The position numbers were made by a program, and so were the translations under genes. Of a stretch of 64,000 nucleotides of DNA, positions 53,702-63,674 are shown in pieces. Every line of letters starts with the position of its first letter. Positions within the stretch are counted from its first letter, which is position 1. The notes below the pieces were generated by a model that searched no databases, had not been told where the DNA came from, and saw only the letters and a program-made list of their open reading frames with translations. Source of the stretch: CBDBBY01 sp965205055 (GTDB lineage: Bacteria > Pseudomonadota > Alphaproteobacteria > Rhodobacterales > Rhodobacteraceae); NCBI GenBank assembly GCA_965205055.1, contig OZ242030.1, positions 372,001 to 436,000 on the forward strand. Reading direction: 5' to 3'.

Positions 53702-54078
53702 TTTGTCCGGGCGCATTGACTCGGGTTGTCTTTAGCCCGGGAAGTCTTGGTTTTTATCTTTGATTTCAGCTGTCTGGATGTGCCGGAACCCGCGTGATGC
53801 AGTTTGACTTGCCTGTCTTTGCGCTCCGGCCGAATCCAAATCCAATGAGTTTCAATGGCAAGAAGGCGAGTCAGTCGGCGTCAAAACGCGCCGCTGGCCG
53901 TTTTTGCCGACAATGGACCATCCAAGCGAGCCGCTTTTCGCCGGAATCGGCGTTGGACTAGTGGCAATTGCGTATTCGGAGATTGACACGGCTCGCCGAA
54001 GTCGTTGGCCGTACTTGAAAGAGCGCGGCCAACGATTTCGCTGCATTCATGCCGGATTGAAACGAGGGAGAAGCGTGC

Positions 54079-54567
54079 TCAAAATGGAATGTTGTCATCG
54101 AGGTCCGACATATCCACCGCGGATTGTTCCATACCGCCGCGTTGCGCTCCGCGATTGTCAGTGTCGCTTCGTCCGCTGCGTTCGTAATCGCCTGAATCTG
54201 ACCAACTGCTGTCGGATGGCCGATCAAGCGCTTGCAGATTCCCTTTAAACCCCCTGATCACAACGTCCGTCGAATACCTGTCCTGACCCGATTGATCCTG
54301 CCATTTGCGAGTTTCCAGCTGACCCTCGATGAATACCTTGCTTCCCTTGCGCAGGTATTGCTCAACGAATTGAGCTGTCGAGGTATTGAAGACGGTGACG
54401 CGGTGCCATTCCGTCTTTTCCTTCTGCTCGCCCGACTCGCGGTCTCTCCAGGATTCGTTGGTCGCGACGCTTAGCCTGCAATATTTGTCGCCCGACGGGA
54501 ACGCGCGCACGTCCGGATCCGCACCGAGATTGCCGATCAAAATTACCTTGTTCACCGAGCCTGCCAT
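54079..54567 (-). CDS. ssb: Single-stranded DNA-binding protein
   Basis: 162 residues. OB fold from about residue 4 (VNKVILIGNLGADPDVRAF) to residue 110, with WHRVTVFN and GSKVFIEGQLETRKWQDQSG. A disordered Gly/Ser/Asp-rich linker leads to the acidic tip DMSDLDDNIPF, the protein-interaction tail. ATG 54567 gives the family start; the 12 codons before it are not conserved. In many alphaproteobacteria it is next to uvrA; here 6 kb separates them. Confidence 0.96.
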   Translation of the reverse strand: MAGSVNKVILIGNLGADPDVRAFPSGDKYCRLSVATNESWRDRESGEQKEKTEWHRVTVFNTSTAQFVEQYLRKGSKVFIEGQLETRKWQDQSGQDRYSTDVVIRGFKGNLQALDRPSDSSWSDSGDYERSGRSDTDNRGAQRGGMEQSAVDMSDLDDNIPF

Positions 54568-55522
54568 CTTGTCTTCCGCCTTTGCTGATCCAACGCAATC
54601 CATTTGCGCATTGTTGACGAAAGCCGCAGTGACCTATTCGGGGTCGGAATTCAATAGCCATCGCAACGGGCATTGATCCTGGACGGTAAGCGGCAACTTG
54701 TTGAATTGACTGGGATGTTGGATTTTCTTGCCCAGTAACGGCGGTATTTGCAAAGCGGTTGGTAAAAAACGGACGGCCCATGCCGGATATTGTCGCGCTC
54801 GGCGAAGCGATTCGGCGCAAGGACGATGCGCTCGCAACCGCAAGATGCAGCATGGCGACTTGTCGCAAAACGCCAAATCAGAAGCACAGGATATGCTGTG
54901 TCACGCGAATGTCCGTTTCGTCGCTCGGCATATCCCGAAGCAGCGCCCGTCGGGCCTGAACTGTCCTTGATCCTTCACGGGCATAGAAAATTATTCACAA
55001 CTTTTTTGCCACGCGTCTGGATCGCGGTTTTGGAAGATCAGGATCAGCAACGTCATCTGCAATTTCCGGGGACTTCCTCCGGCCTCTCGGCTCGTCCACA
55101 ATGCGCCGCATCGTTCCCGCGGGATCGGAAAAGCAGGGGCGGATCTATCCTGTCGTCGACGCTTGTGCGGGCACTCCGCTGCTCTCGGCGCTAAGCTCGT
55201 TAAACGATAGAGGTTCCTGCTAATTGCGTATCGCAGTGGCGCGACCGGAATCTCGAAGTGCAACGAACCTTCGACCGTTTGTCCGCAAAAATTGAAGGGA
55301 CTTCGGGTGCGGCCCATTTTTTGGGATGAGAAAGGGAAGTGCCGCTGGTCGAAACTGATGCCAACGCCCTGTCCGCAGTCAGATGCTGCTTCGAATATAA
55401 CTTATCAATTGGAGGGGTTGATGCAGCCACCGCTGTAGAAACATGGGATGCGCCCACTCGTGATCCCTTCATTGACAAATATTGCCAATTTGTGTCATGC
55501 TGAGAAATTAGGAGGTGCTGAC
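54568..55522. other. Intergenic between ssb and parD
   Basis: About 950 bases without a supported gene; includes repeat copy R6 (55305-55456). It presumably contains the ssb promoter near 54570-54650. Confidence 0.45.
55305..55456 (-). repeat. Short dispersed repeat, copy R6 (inverted orientation)
   Basis: About 152 bp; ends GGGTGCGGCCCATTTTTTGGGA and CATGGGATGCGCCCA are inverted. On the minus strand it reads CCTCCAATTG, TTCGAAGCAGCAT, CAGGGCGTTGGC, TTTCGACCAGCGGCAC, matching R4. Confidence 0.65.
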
Positions 55523-55774
55523 ATGGCAAGCATGAATATATCCCTTCCAGACCCAATGAAAGATTGGGTGGAGACCCAGACACGTTCTGGTCGCTATGAC
55601 AACGCAAGCGAGTATGTACGCGACCTGATCCGGCACGACCAAGACCGCGCGTCAAAAATTTCCGCCATGCAGAAGTTGGTCGAAGAGGCTTTCGAGAGTG
55701 GCATCAGCGACAAGAACGTAGACGACATTTGGGCGGCGGCGAAGCGGCAGGCGCAAGCGGATCGTGGCAATTGA
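55523..55774 (+). CDS. parD: ParD family antitoxin
   Basis: 83 residues. MASMNISLPDPMKDWVE is the ribbon strand and first helix of ParD; GRYDNASEYVRDLIRHDQ follows with the second helix, and the tail wraps the toxin. AGGAGG lies 9 bases upstream of ATG 55523. It binds its own promoter and neutralises ParE. It overlaps parE by 11 bases. Confidence 0.92.
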   Translation: MASMNISLPDPMKDWVETQTRSGRYDNASEYVRDLIRHDQDRASKISAMQKLVEEAFESGISDKNVDDIWAAAKRQAQADRGN

Positions 55775-56072
55775 GTTTTCACGAGCGGCAGAAGACGATC
55801 TGCTTGAGATATTTTTCTATGGCATTGAAGAACACGGGCTTGCTCAAGCTGAACGATACAAATCCAGATTGGACCGGAGCTTTCAGACTCTATCCGACAA
55901 TCCGAAGATTGCACGCTTGCGGCTAGAGATCGCACCGCCCGTGCGAGTGTATCCAGCCCAGAAAAATATGATCGTTTACACCATTGCCGAGGATGGTGAG
56001 ACGGTCTTTGTACTGCGCGTCCGGCATCATCGAGAAAACTGGAAAGAACACCCATTAGGAAATATTCAATAG
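55764..56072 (+). CDS. parE: ParE family toxin
   Basis: 102 residues, RelE/ParE fold: FSRAAEDDLLEIFFYGIEEHG, QTLSDNPKIARLR, a VRVYPAQKNMIVYTI strand pair and FVLRVRHHRENW at the C-terminus. ParE toxins act on DNA gyrase; the gyrA gene is only 4-7 kb away, which is probably coincidence. The start is GTG inside parD. Confidence 0.92.
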   Translation: MAIEFSRAAEDDLLEIFFYGIEEHGLAQAERYKSRLDRSFQTLSDNPKIARLRLEIAPPVRVYPAQKNMIVYTIAEDGETVFVLRVRHHRENWKEHPLGNIQ

Positions 56073-56167
56073 TATAGACTATGACTCGCCCCGCAGAGGC
56101 GAGTTGGAATTTTTGTCGCTTTATAAAGATATGACAAATACAATTTCACGTGGAGCCGCTAAATTAC

Positions 56168-56334
56168 TTGGGTGCGCCCATTCTTGGTCAGACGGCGGCG
56201 CGACAGACTTTCCAATTAAAAAATTCAGCCATACGATTGTTTTCGATGCAGCATTTGAAGGCGATCAGAGCGTTGGCCCCACTTTCGACCAGCTGCGCCT
56301 CTCCCTCCACATCCTAAAAACGAGATGCACCCAA
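56168..56334 (+). repeat. Short dispersed repeat, copy R3
   Basis: 167 bp with ends TTGGGTGC and GCACCCAA. Its centre GATGCAGCATTTGAAGGCGATCAGAGCGTTGGCCCC and CTGCGCCTCTCCCTCC match the central part of the 598-bp elements almost base for base. Confidence 0.75.
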
Positions 56335-56601
56335 GGACTTTCGTTTGGGTCACAACGCGATGAATTCCGTGATCAATTTGTCGAACTGCCCGAAGGAGCG
56401 ATAGACGCCCGACCAAGATCTCCGGTCAGGTGGACGTAGTCAGGAACGAAACGGGCCAGCGGGACAGAAGGCTTGGCCGCGCCAGCTTCCGGTCGACCAA
56501 ATCGTGACCGCGCCAACGCTAATGCAGATCCTATCCGCATCGGACAGTTGCGCTGACGTCGGCCGCAGATTGCTTGTTTCAGCAGTCCCGTTCGCAGAAG
56601 A

Positions 56602-58632
56602 TCACGCAGATGGGAAGGTACGCGTAGCGATAGGCGAGGCAGACGATATTCCAGACGTGGCGACATCGTTTTGACGCAGGCTGCCGACGCGGTTCAAATT
56701 CCATTCCAGTATCGCAATCCGACGGACTTCAATCATTTTCTGGATGCCGTCAGCGACGGCGACAATCTCGGCGGGAGCGCGCGCGGATAGATTGGCCCGC
56801 CGCTTAAGAGCAACAAGTATCGGAGCTAATCGCTCCGATCGGTCTTGGTCACTGTCGAAATACTCCAGGAAGTACTGTTCCGGCGTCCCCCGAGCTATCG
56901 CATCGACGATAAAACACAGAAGTTCTTGCACGTCGTCATCGCCGTCGAGATCGCATTTTGAAAAAGCTGATTGGAGTGCGAGCGTCGCGGAGGCGTAATC
57001 TTCCAGCAATGCGTGAGCCTTGAAACGCACCCAGAACAGGAGTCGAAGATCGGAATTCCGCATTTGCTCGGGGATCCTGCTTAAAATCTCATCGATATCA
57101 TCGCACTTGCGCAGAGCGGAGTTCACGGGGCCGACATCCGCCAGTGCCGAAGCTTGCAAAATTGAGGCAAGAATGACCTGCCTTGCATCGTGCTGATCAG
57201 TGCCGCTGAAATCTTTCCATTCCTCCAGCACTTGGTTCGCCACCCCGACGACCCTTTCGAAATCGAGTTCGTTGAATGCGGCTTCAATCCCTTCGATGGC
57301 CGAAATGCCGTCGGTCGGAGCTTCCTTCTGATCGGACGACCCGTGATCGATTGGCAGTTCACTTGGAATCAGTTTGTCAACGATTGGCTCGTCAGGGGTT
57401 GCGGGTTGGACGCCATGACGCAAGGCGTGATGCTTTCCAAGAAACTGCTTCTGTTCACGCTTGGCAAAGACCAAGCGCATGAATCTGATGAGATCGGACA
57501 CGACACGGGCCGCGCCTTGATCGCGGCGAAGCTTGTAGTAAAGGCAGTAGAGACCCTCGGCAACGGAATATTCCCGCTTGCCGCCAGTGCCGCCGACCAG
57601 AATCGCGCCGCGATCAGCAAGCCGCCCAAGCATGGTGGAGACCGTCCGGATTCCAAGCGAGGCGCGCGCGGCGACTTCGCCGGTTCGACTGGGTCGCCAA
57701 AGGTCTGCGAGGGCAAGATAAACGCGGCGCTCGGTTTTTGGCATTCCATCCAAATGGCCCCGGAAGTATTCGGTATGGCCGTCGATCAGATCCACGAACT
57801 CATCCAGCAGGCCGTCCAAGGAGAATTGGTTGGCGACACATGCAGTCATGGCCAGCAGCCTGGGACTGCCGCCTGTGAGGATGCGGATCGGTTCCATTTG
57901 GGTTTCCGACCTTTTCCCGCCACCGAGTTCGTGCCACAACCGGTGGCAGGACTTCAAATCCAGAGGATTCAGGCGGACAGGTCGGAATAGTTCGAAAAAC
58001 GCATGCTCCACGTCGCCGAGGGCCCGGAAGTAGCTCGTGGCTGTGGCTACGAGCGTGAGTCGGGATTCGATTTGCAAGGCATGCCGCAGTCCCCATCCGA
58101 AATCGTCATCGACAGCATCAACGAGGGACTGCAGATTTTCGACCATGAGCACCAGATGCCAGTCGAGGCGTTCAGCAGTACTCAGGACGGCGGCGCGCGC
58201 GCGTTCAGCAATATCTCGCTCCCGCCACCGCGACTTGAATTCTGCGTGGGCTGCCTTGAGTTCCTGTGACGCTTCGGGGTTGCGTGCTGCTATTTCATTG
58301 GCAAAATTGATCAGGGCTTCAAGCCAGAAATCGGCTATCGTGAAGATCTCGTAACACTCTTCCATCAATCGGATTGGAACGACGCATCGGCAATATTTCT
58401 CGCTGGTCCGGAATTCGGCTGCCAAACGCGCCAGCAGCATTGTCTTGCCCAAGCCTCGGGGCGCGACAACAAGCACATGCTGCCACGAAGGCGAGTCGAG
58501 GTTTTCACTGATGATCTCCAGCACGATTTTGAATTCAATGTGCCGAACCGCAAATTGCGCAATCACCTCATGGTCGGTCTGGAATAGCCCTGGATTGAAC
58601 TTTCGAATGGTTGGCCGGTGCTGCTGGTTCAA
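56602..58632 (-). CDS. Large AAA/STAND-type ATPase
   Basis: 676 residues. Walker A is APRGLGKT at 57-64; the Walker B position reads VLMVEN (161-166), with Glu in place of the usual Asp; TATSYFRAL gives sensor 1. A winged helix follows (ERRVYLALADLW, ARASLGIRTVSTMLGRLADR, about 305-345), then a helical, TPR-like C-terminal half (about 430-640). This layout is that of STAND-like regulators or ATPases of defence islands; no effector domain is visible. The start is TTG. A truncated P-loop gene ends 6 bases upstream. Confidence 0.75.
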   Translation of the reverse strand: MNQQHRPTIRKFNPGLFQTDHEVIAQFAVRHIEFKIVLEIISENLDSPSWQHVLVVAPRGLGKTMLLARLAAEFRTSEKYCRCVVPIRLMEECYEIFTIADFWLEALINFANEIAARNPEASQELKAAHAEFKSRWRERDIAERARAAVLSTAERLDWHLVLMVENLQSLVDAVDDDFGWGLRHALQIESRLTLVATATSYFRALGDVEHAFFELFRPVRLNPLDLKSCHRLWHELGGGKRSETQMEPIRILTGGSPRLLAMTACVANQFSLDGLLDEFVDLIDGHTEYFRGHLDGMPKTERRVYLALADLWRPSRTGEVAARASLGIRTVSTMLGRLADRGAILVGGTGGKREYSVAEGLYCLYYKLRRDQGAARVVSDLIRFMRLVFAKREQKQFLGKHHALRHGVQPATPDEPIVDKLIPSELPIDHGSSDQKEAPTDGISAIEGIEAAFNELDFERVVGVANQVLEEWKDFSGTDQHDARQVILASILQASALADVGPVNSALRKCDDIDEILSRIPEQMRNSDLRLLFWVRFKAHALLEDYASATLALQSAFSKCDLDGDDDVQELLCFIVDAIARGTPEQYFLEYFDSDQDRSERLAPILVALKRRANLSARAPAEIVAVADGIQKMIEVRRIAILEWNLNRVGSLRQNDVATSGISSASPIATRTFPSA

Positions 58633-58638
58633 GGGTCG

Positions 58639-58887
58639 CTACGTCCTTAAGCGCCGGGTCTTCGGCCAGAGATCGGCGAACACGATTGCGCAGCCATCAT
58701 GTTCAAATATTCGTTCCAATTCTTTTGCGATGCTGGTCTTCCCGATGCGGAGCTGCCCGGATAGCAGGACATGGTTGCCGTCGCGGGCGCGTCGCAACAG
58801 CGCTCCAAGTTCTGCCTCACGGCTATGGAAGTTGCCGACGACGACAGGGTTCCCATTATTGATTTCACGGTTCGCAATAGGGTTCAA
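58639..58887 (-). pseudogene. Truncated P-loop ATPase
   Basis: 82 residues: GNFHSREAELGALLRRARDG followed by Walker A LLSGQLRIGKTS, then it ends just after the second strand (CAIVFADLW). No Walker B or sensor is present. It begins with TTG and its stop is 6 bases before the start of the larger ATPase, so both are on one message. It could be a remnant of a paralogue, or a small regulator that shares the P-loop. Confidence 0.55.
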
Positions 58888-59153
58888 CGAATCGCTTGAA
58901 TTCTAACCTTCAACCGCGCAGCGGTCAACAAGATCGTTGACCTCGGCGTCGTTGTTGCGCCATCAATTGATTGGAAGGTTGACGCCGGTTTCTGACGATG
59001 TGCGGTCAGATGCATCCGCCCAAAAACATTAATCGGCCCGACTTCCTCAATTGGAAGGCTTGCCGTGTCGCGTCCGCCTAACTCGAGATCACGAGACGTG
59101 CCCCTTGTGTATCATACGTTGATACATGCATCATGACATGATATGTGTCCGAC

Positions 59154-59429
59154 ATGATCCAAAGCACCCGCGGCGAATTCGCCGCCAACGCCATGAAGGG
59201 CAAGTATGGCAAAGGCTTTCCCAACGACTTGGTTAAGCGTGCGCGAGCAATGCTGACGGCGTTGGATGCTGCGGTTGCCATAGAAGATTTGTGCTTTCTT
59301 CCAAGCAACCATCTGGAAGAACTGAAAGGCAATCGGGCAGGGCGGCATTCGGTACGAATCAACCGCCAATGGCGCATTTGCTTTGTCTGGACGCCGAAGG
59401 GTCCCGCCGACGTTGAGATTGTCGACTAA
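59154..59429 (+). CDS. higB: HigB family toxin
   Basis: 91 residues, RelE-fold mRNA-cleaving toxin that acts on the ribosome. RARAMLTALDAA, LCFLPSNHLEELKGNRAGR and HSVRINRQWRICFVW are the family blocks. GTG at 59145 is an alternative start; the ATG at 59154 matches the family. As usual for hig modules, the toxin comes first. Confidence 0.92.
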   Translation: MIQSTRGEFAANAMKGKYGKGFPNDLVKRARAMLTALDAAVAIEDLCFLPSNHLEELKGNRAGRHSVRINRQWRICFVWTPKGPADVEIVD

Positions 59430-59446
59430 CACTGAAAGGAACCGCA

Positions 59447-59740
59447 ATGAGCCTGTTTGAAGAACCAATGCACCCTGGCGAGGTCCTGAAGGAACTCTAC
59501 CTTGATCCCTTGGGGATGAGTGCGATTGCTTTGGCACGCCGCTTGGACGTTCCTCGCACGCGGGTCGAGCGGCTTGTGAAGGGTGTCACCGGCATTACGC
59601 CGGACACGGCATTGCGTCTGGCACGCGCCTTCAACACCACCCCGGCTTACTGGATGAACATGCAAACCAATTACGACATTGCCGCAGCATCCAAAAAGCT
59701 CGAGGTGTCCGGGATTCAGCCACTTTTGGCGGCCGGATGA
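59447..59740 (+). CDS. higA: HigA family antitoxin
   Basis: 97 residues. MHPGEVLKELYLDPLGMS, ALARRLDVPRTRVERLVKG (helix-turn-helix) and ALRLARAFNTTPAYWMNMQ are the HigA signature. AAAGGAA lies 8 bases upstream. It neutralises HigB and represses the operon. Confidence 0.94.
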   Translation: MSLFEEPMHPGEVLKELYLDPLGMSAIALARRLDVPRTRVERLVKGVTGITPDTALRLARAFNTTPAYWMNMQTNYDIAAASKKLEVSGIQPLLAAG

Positions 59741-60634
59741 AGTCGGCGGCACGTTCAATGCGCCAAAGTCCAAAGTGATGCCTGTGGATTCCGATTCAGC
59801 GTCCGAACTCCATCAAAATGTTCAAGAAGTCGATCTTGGAAGTCGTAGAGCTGCAAAGCGGGATGGCGGCGGGATGCGTCCTATGTCTTCTGGGTTGAGC
59901 CGTTCCCGCGTTTCTGGGAGCGTCCCAATTTTGGTAGGACGGCAGCGCGGCGAGCCTTCCAATCAAGGAATTCAGCCCAACGATTTGTTTTCGATGCAGC
60001 ATTTTGGTTGCGAGCAGAGCGTTGCACCACTTTCAACCAGCGGCACCTCTTCATTCTCATCCAAAGAAATTGACCACATCCGTTTCCAGGCTTTTGAACT
60101 CGGCAGATGCATCAACTCAAGGCGCGCCGATTGGTGCAGATTGAATTGACCGGGAATTGCTGGCGGATTTCTTCATGTTTTCGACCGGCTTGGGAGGCAT
60201 GTCGGCCATGCCTCGCGGGACTGTTGAAACAGAAGCTGGCCAGTGAATCGCAGAATCGGACGACGGTCTATGTATTTGACTGCACATTCCCGACGGGCGG
60301 GCTGAAGACGACGGTTTCGGGAAGCAAAGCACTCGTCCCAAGAAGAAAACGCCATTGATTTGGAAGGGTGCCGATCATTCGGCCGGAAGCTTGACGCGAG
60401 ATTCTGGCGATCTGCAGTCCAGCAGATAAGCTCCATAGGAAATTGCAGCATTGAACAGGCCAGACGCCCGGAATTGGACGAGGAAACGCCGCGTCGCAGA
60501 GAGGCTCCTCACACGAATGCCCTGGCACCGCTGCGAACTGCCCTCCCGGATTTTGTTCATATTTTGTATTGTTTCCGCTTTGCGTTGCGATGCAAGATTC
60601 GATAGAGCGAGTGAAACAGGATGCAGGGGCGAAT
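59741..60634. other. Intergenic between higA and uvrA
   Basis: About 890 bases. It holds repeat copy R4 (59914-60072); otherwise no gene is recognised. The uvrA promoter should lie in 60500-60630. Confidence 0.45.
59914..60072 (+). repeat. Short dispersed repeat, copy R4
   Basis: About 159 bp. GGGAGCGTCCCAATTTTGG at the left, TTTTCGATGCAGCATTTTGG in the centre and CAACCAGCGGCACCTCTTC, ATCCAAAGAAAT at the right, the same order as R3, R5 and R6. Confidence 0.65.
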
Positions 60635-63493
60635 ATGGCCGAATTGAAGGAAATTCAGGTTCGCGGGGCGCGCGAGCACAACCTGAAGTCCATTGATGTC
60701 GACATACCGAAAAACAAGCTGGTCGTCGTCACAGGGCTAAGCGGTTCCGGAAAATCCTCGTTGGCGATCGACACCATCTACGCAGAAGGTCAACGCCGAT
60801 ACGTCGAAAGCCTTTCCGCCTATGCCCGCCAGTTCCTGAACATCATGGACAAGCCGGATCTGGACTATATCGCAGGGCTTTCTCCAGCGATCTCGATTGA
60901 GCAGAAGACCACATCGAACAATCCTCGTTCGACCGTAGGAACGATCACCGAAATATACGATTATCTTCGGCTTCTGTTCGCTCGGGTAGGGGTTCCGCAT
61001 TCGCCCGCAACCGGAAAGCCGATCACGGCGCAGCAGGTCTCGGACATGGTCGACCGAATCATGAGTTTGGAGGAAGGGACGCGGCTGTATTTGCTTTCTC
61101 CGATCGTGCGCGACCGGAAGGGGGAGTACCGCAAGGAGCTGCTCAATTTTCAGAAGAAGGGCTTCATCAGAGTCCGGATCGACGGCGAATTCCAGGAACT
61201 CGACGACCTCCCGCAGCTCAGCAAGAACATCAGGCACGACATCGATTTGGTCGTGGACCGACTGATCGTTCGGCCCGGAATAGAGGAGCGGCTCGCAGAT
61301 TCAATCCGGACGGCGCTGGACCATGCGGACGGCATTGCAATGGCGGACGCCCAGTTGGCGGACGGATCCGTCGAATCAATCACGTTTTCCGAGAAGTTCG
61401 CATGCCCGGTTTCAGGATTCACCGTACCGGAACTCGAGCCGCGGCTCTTCTCGTTCAACGCGCCGTTCGGCGCATGCCCCGTCTGCGACGGTCTCGGGTC
61501 TGAAGCCTATTTCGACGAGAACTTGATCGTGCCGAATCCCAACCTTTCACTGAAAAACAACGCGATCGCGCCTTGGAGTTTCAGCGGATCCATGATCCAC
61601 GAGCAAACTCTCCGAGCGCTGGCGAAGCATTATTCCTTCAGCCTCGACGAAAAATGGTCGGTTTTGCACGCGGAAATTAAGGACATAATTCTTTACGGTT
61701 CGGGCAAAGAGAAAATCGAATTTGAATTCAGCAGCGCTTCCAGGGTCCACAGGGTCGAGAGAACCTTTGAAGGCGTGATTCCGAATTTGGAACGGCGCTA
61801 CCGCGAAACGGCCTCGGAGAACATTCGAGAGGATTTCGTGCGCTATCAGAATTCCCGGACCTGCAAGGAATGCGAAGGGAACCGACTGCGGCCGGAAGCG
61901 CTGGCCGTGAAGATCGCGGATTTTCATATCTCCGAAGTGACGCAGATGTCGATCTCCGACGCGCTGGACTGGGTCGGGAAGGTGCCCGAGCGGCTCGGAA
62001 GGCAGCAGAACGAGATCGCGACTTCGATCTTGAAGGAAATCCAGGATCGGCTCGGCTTTCTGGTGAACGTGGGTCTAGAGTATTTGACGCTCGCCAGAAA
62101 GGCGGGAACGCTTTCCGGCGGCGAAAGCCAGCGGATCCGACTGGCCAGCCAGATCGGATCAGGGCTTTCGGGCGTGCTGTATGTGCTTGACGAACCCTCG
62201 ATCGGGCTTCATCAGCGCGACAACAAGCGACTGCTCGACACGCTCAAGAACTTGCGGGACCAAGGCAATTCCGTCGTCGTAGTCGAGCACGACGAGGAAG
62301 CGATCCGAGAAGCCGATTTCGTTCTGGACATGGGGCCGGGGGCCGGCGTGCACGGGGGAGGCGTCGTGGCTTGCGGGACTCCGCAAATGATTGCCGCGGA
62401 CAAGCATTCGTTGACCGGCCAATATTTGAGCGGGGCAAAGTCGATTGATGCCGACAGGGCGAGGCGACCGGGCAACGGAACGGGCATCAAGGTGATCGGC
62501 GCTTGCGGGAACAACCTGAAAGACATCGAAGTTGAAGTTCCATTGGGCAAATTCGTTTGCGTGACGGGGGTTTCGGGCAGCGGCAAATCGACTTTGGTGT
62601 TCAATACGCTTTTGAAGAACGCCCACGACATCCGAAGCAGCTATTTCGCCAAAGCGGAAAACTGCAAGGCCGTCGAAGGGATGCAGAAGGTAGACAAAGT
62701 CATAGACATCAATCAGAAGCCCATCGGCCGAACTCCCCGTTCGAACCCGGCCACGTATGTCGATGCGTTCACGCCGATTCGCAACTGGTTTGCCGAAATG
62801 CCGGAGTCAAAGCAGCGCGGGTACCAGCCGGGCCGGTTCTCATTCAATGTGCGGGGAGGGCGGTGCGAAGCGTGCCAGGGCGACGGAGTGAAGAAAATCT
62901 CAATGCATTTCCTGTCGGATGTGTACGTCCTTTGCGAGAGCTGCAAAGGAAAGCGCTACAACCGGGAAACTCTGGAAATCGAGTTCAAAGGAAAAAACAT
63001 TGCGGACGTCTTGGACATGACCGTCGAAGAAGCCGAGCTGTTCTTCCGCGCGCTGCCGACGGTTCGGCCGAAGCTCCTGGCGTTGCTGGAGGTCGGTTTG
63101 GGATACATCAAGCTCGGCCAAAGGGCGACGACGCTGTCCGGCGGCGAAGCCCAGCGCGTCAAGCTTTCCAAGGAGCTGGCGAAACGGTCGACCGGCAACA
63201 CCTTGTACGTTCTGGATGAGCCGACGACAGGATTGCATTTCCACGACGTCGCGAAACTGCTCGATGTCCTCCATGCGCTGGTCGATCTCGGCAACACGGT
63301 CGTGGTCATCGAGCACAATCTGGACGTCATCAAGACGGCGGATTGGATCATCGACATGGGTCCGGAAGGCGGAGACCTGGGGGGCGAGGTTGTTGCCTGC
63401 GGGATTCCGGAGGATGTCGCTCAGTGCGTCAACAGCTACACGGGCCAATTCCTCGCGAAAATTCTTAGCCAGCCGAGAATTGCAGCGGAATAA
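60635..63493 (+). CDS. uvrA: Excinuclease ABC subunit A
   Basis: Damage-recognition ATPase of nucleotide excision repair. 952 residues. MAELKEIQVRGAREHNLK opens the protein; Walker A GLSGSGKSS and GVSGSGKST, ABC signatures LSGGESQRI and LSGGEAQRV, and the zinc fingers (CPVC...CKEC and CEAC...CESC) are all complete. The frame extends 22 codons upstream; the internal ATG at 60635 is the family start. Confidence 0.96.
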   Translation: MAELKEIQVRGAREHNLKSIDVDIPKNKLVVVTGLSGSGKSSLAIDTIYAEGQRRYVESLSAYARQFLNIMDKPDLDYIAGLSPAISIEQKTTSNNPRSTVGTITEIYDYLRLLFARVGVPHSPATGKPITAQQVSDMVDRIMSLEEGTRLYLLSPIVRDRKGEYRKELLNFQKKGFIRVRIDGEFQELDDLPQLSKNIRHDIDLVVDRLIVRPGIEERLADSIRTALDHADGIAMADAQLADGSVESITFSEKFACPVSGFTVPELEPRLFSFNAPFGACPVCDGLGSEAYFDENLIVPNPNLSLKNNAIAPWSFSGSMIHEQTLRALAKHYSFSLDEKWSVLHAEIKDIILYGSGKEKIEFEFSSASRVHRVERTFEGVIPNLERRYRETASENIREDFVRYQNSRTCKECEGNRLRPEALAVKIADFHISEVTQMSISDALDWVGKVPERLGRQQNEIATSILKEIQDRLGFLVNVGLEYLTLARKAGTLSGGESQRIRLASQIGSGLSGVLYVLDEPSIGLHQRDNKRLLDTLKNLRDQGNSVVVVEHDEEAIREADFVLDMGPGAGVHGGGVVACGTPQMIAADKHSLTGQYLSGAKSIDADRARRPGNGTGIKVIGACGNNLKDIEVEVPLGKFVCVTGVSGSGKSTLVFNTLLKNAHDIRSSYFAKAENCKAVEGMQKVDKVIDINQKPIGRTPRSNPATYVDAFTPIRNWFAEMPESKQRGYQPGRFSFNVRGGRCEACQGDGVKKISMHFLSDVYVLCESCKGKRYNRETLEIEFKGKNIADVLDMTVEEAELFFRALPTVRPKLLALLEVGLGYIKLGQRATTLSGGEAQRVKLSKELAKRSTGNTLYVLDEPTTGLHFHDVAKLLDVLHALVDLGNTVVVIEHNLDVIKTADWIIDMGPEGGDLGGEVVACGIPEDVAQCVNSYTGQFLAKILSQPRIAAE

Positions 63494-63674
63494 AAGCAGC
63501 GAGAGGCATTCGATTCATGGTGCCGACCGCAAATTGGTCCGGCCTGGGCGCGTCCTGAAGTCTGAGCGGAACATGCTTGGCGGATCGCACCGGGATCGAA
63601 AGACGGGAAATCCTGTCGATCCGGCGGCGGATTGGTCTCGAGGAAATGCCGGAAAATCGTGATTCCACGAAAAG

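Larger units (their letters stand above)
53076..54078. other. Long non-coding stretch with two dispersed repeats
   Basis: About 1 kb between the MNT gene and ssb without a supported gene. It holds repeat copies R2 (about 53211-53312, plus) and R5 (53529-53701, minus). The long minus frame across 53135-53716 is repeat sequence rather than a gene. Confidence 0.55.

Noticed and set aside
53135..53716. 193-codon minus frame
   Set aside because: Covers repeat copies R2 and R5; the sequence is that of the repeat, not of a protein family.
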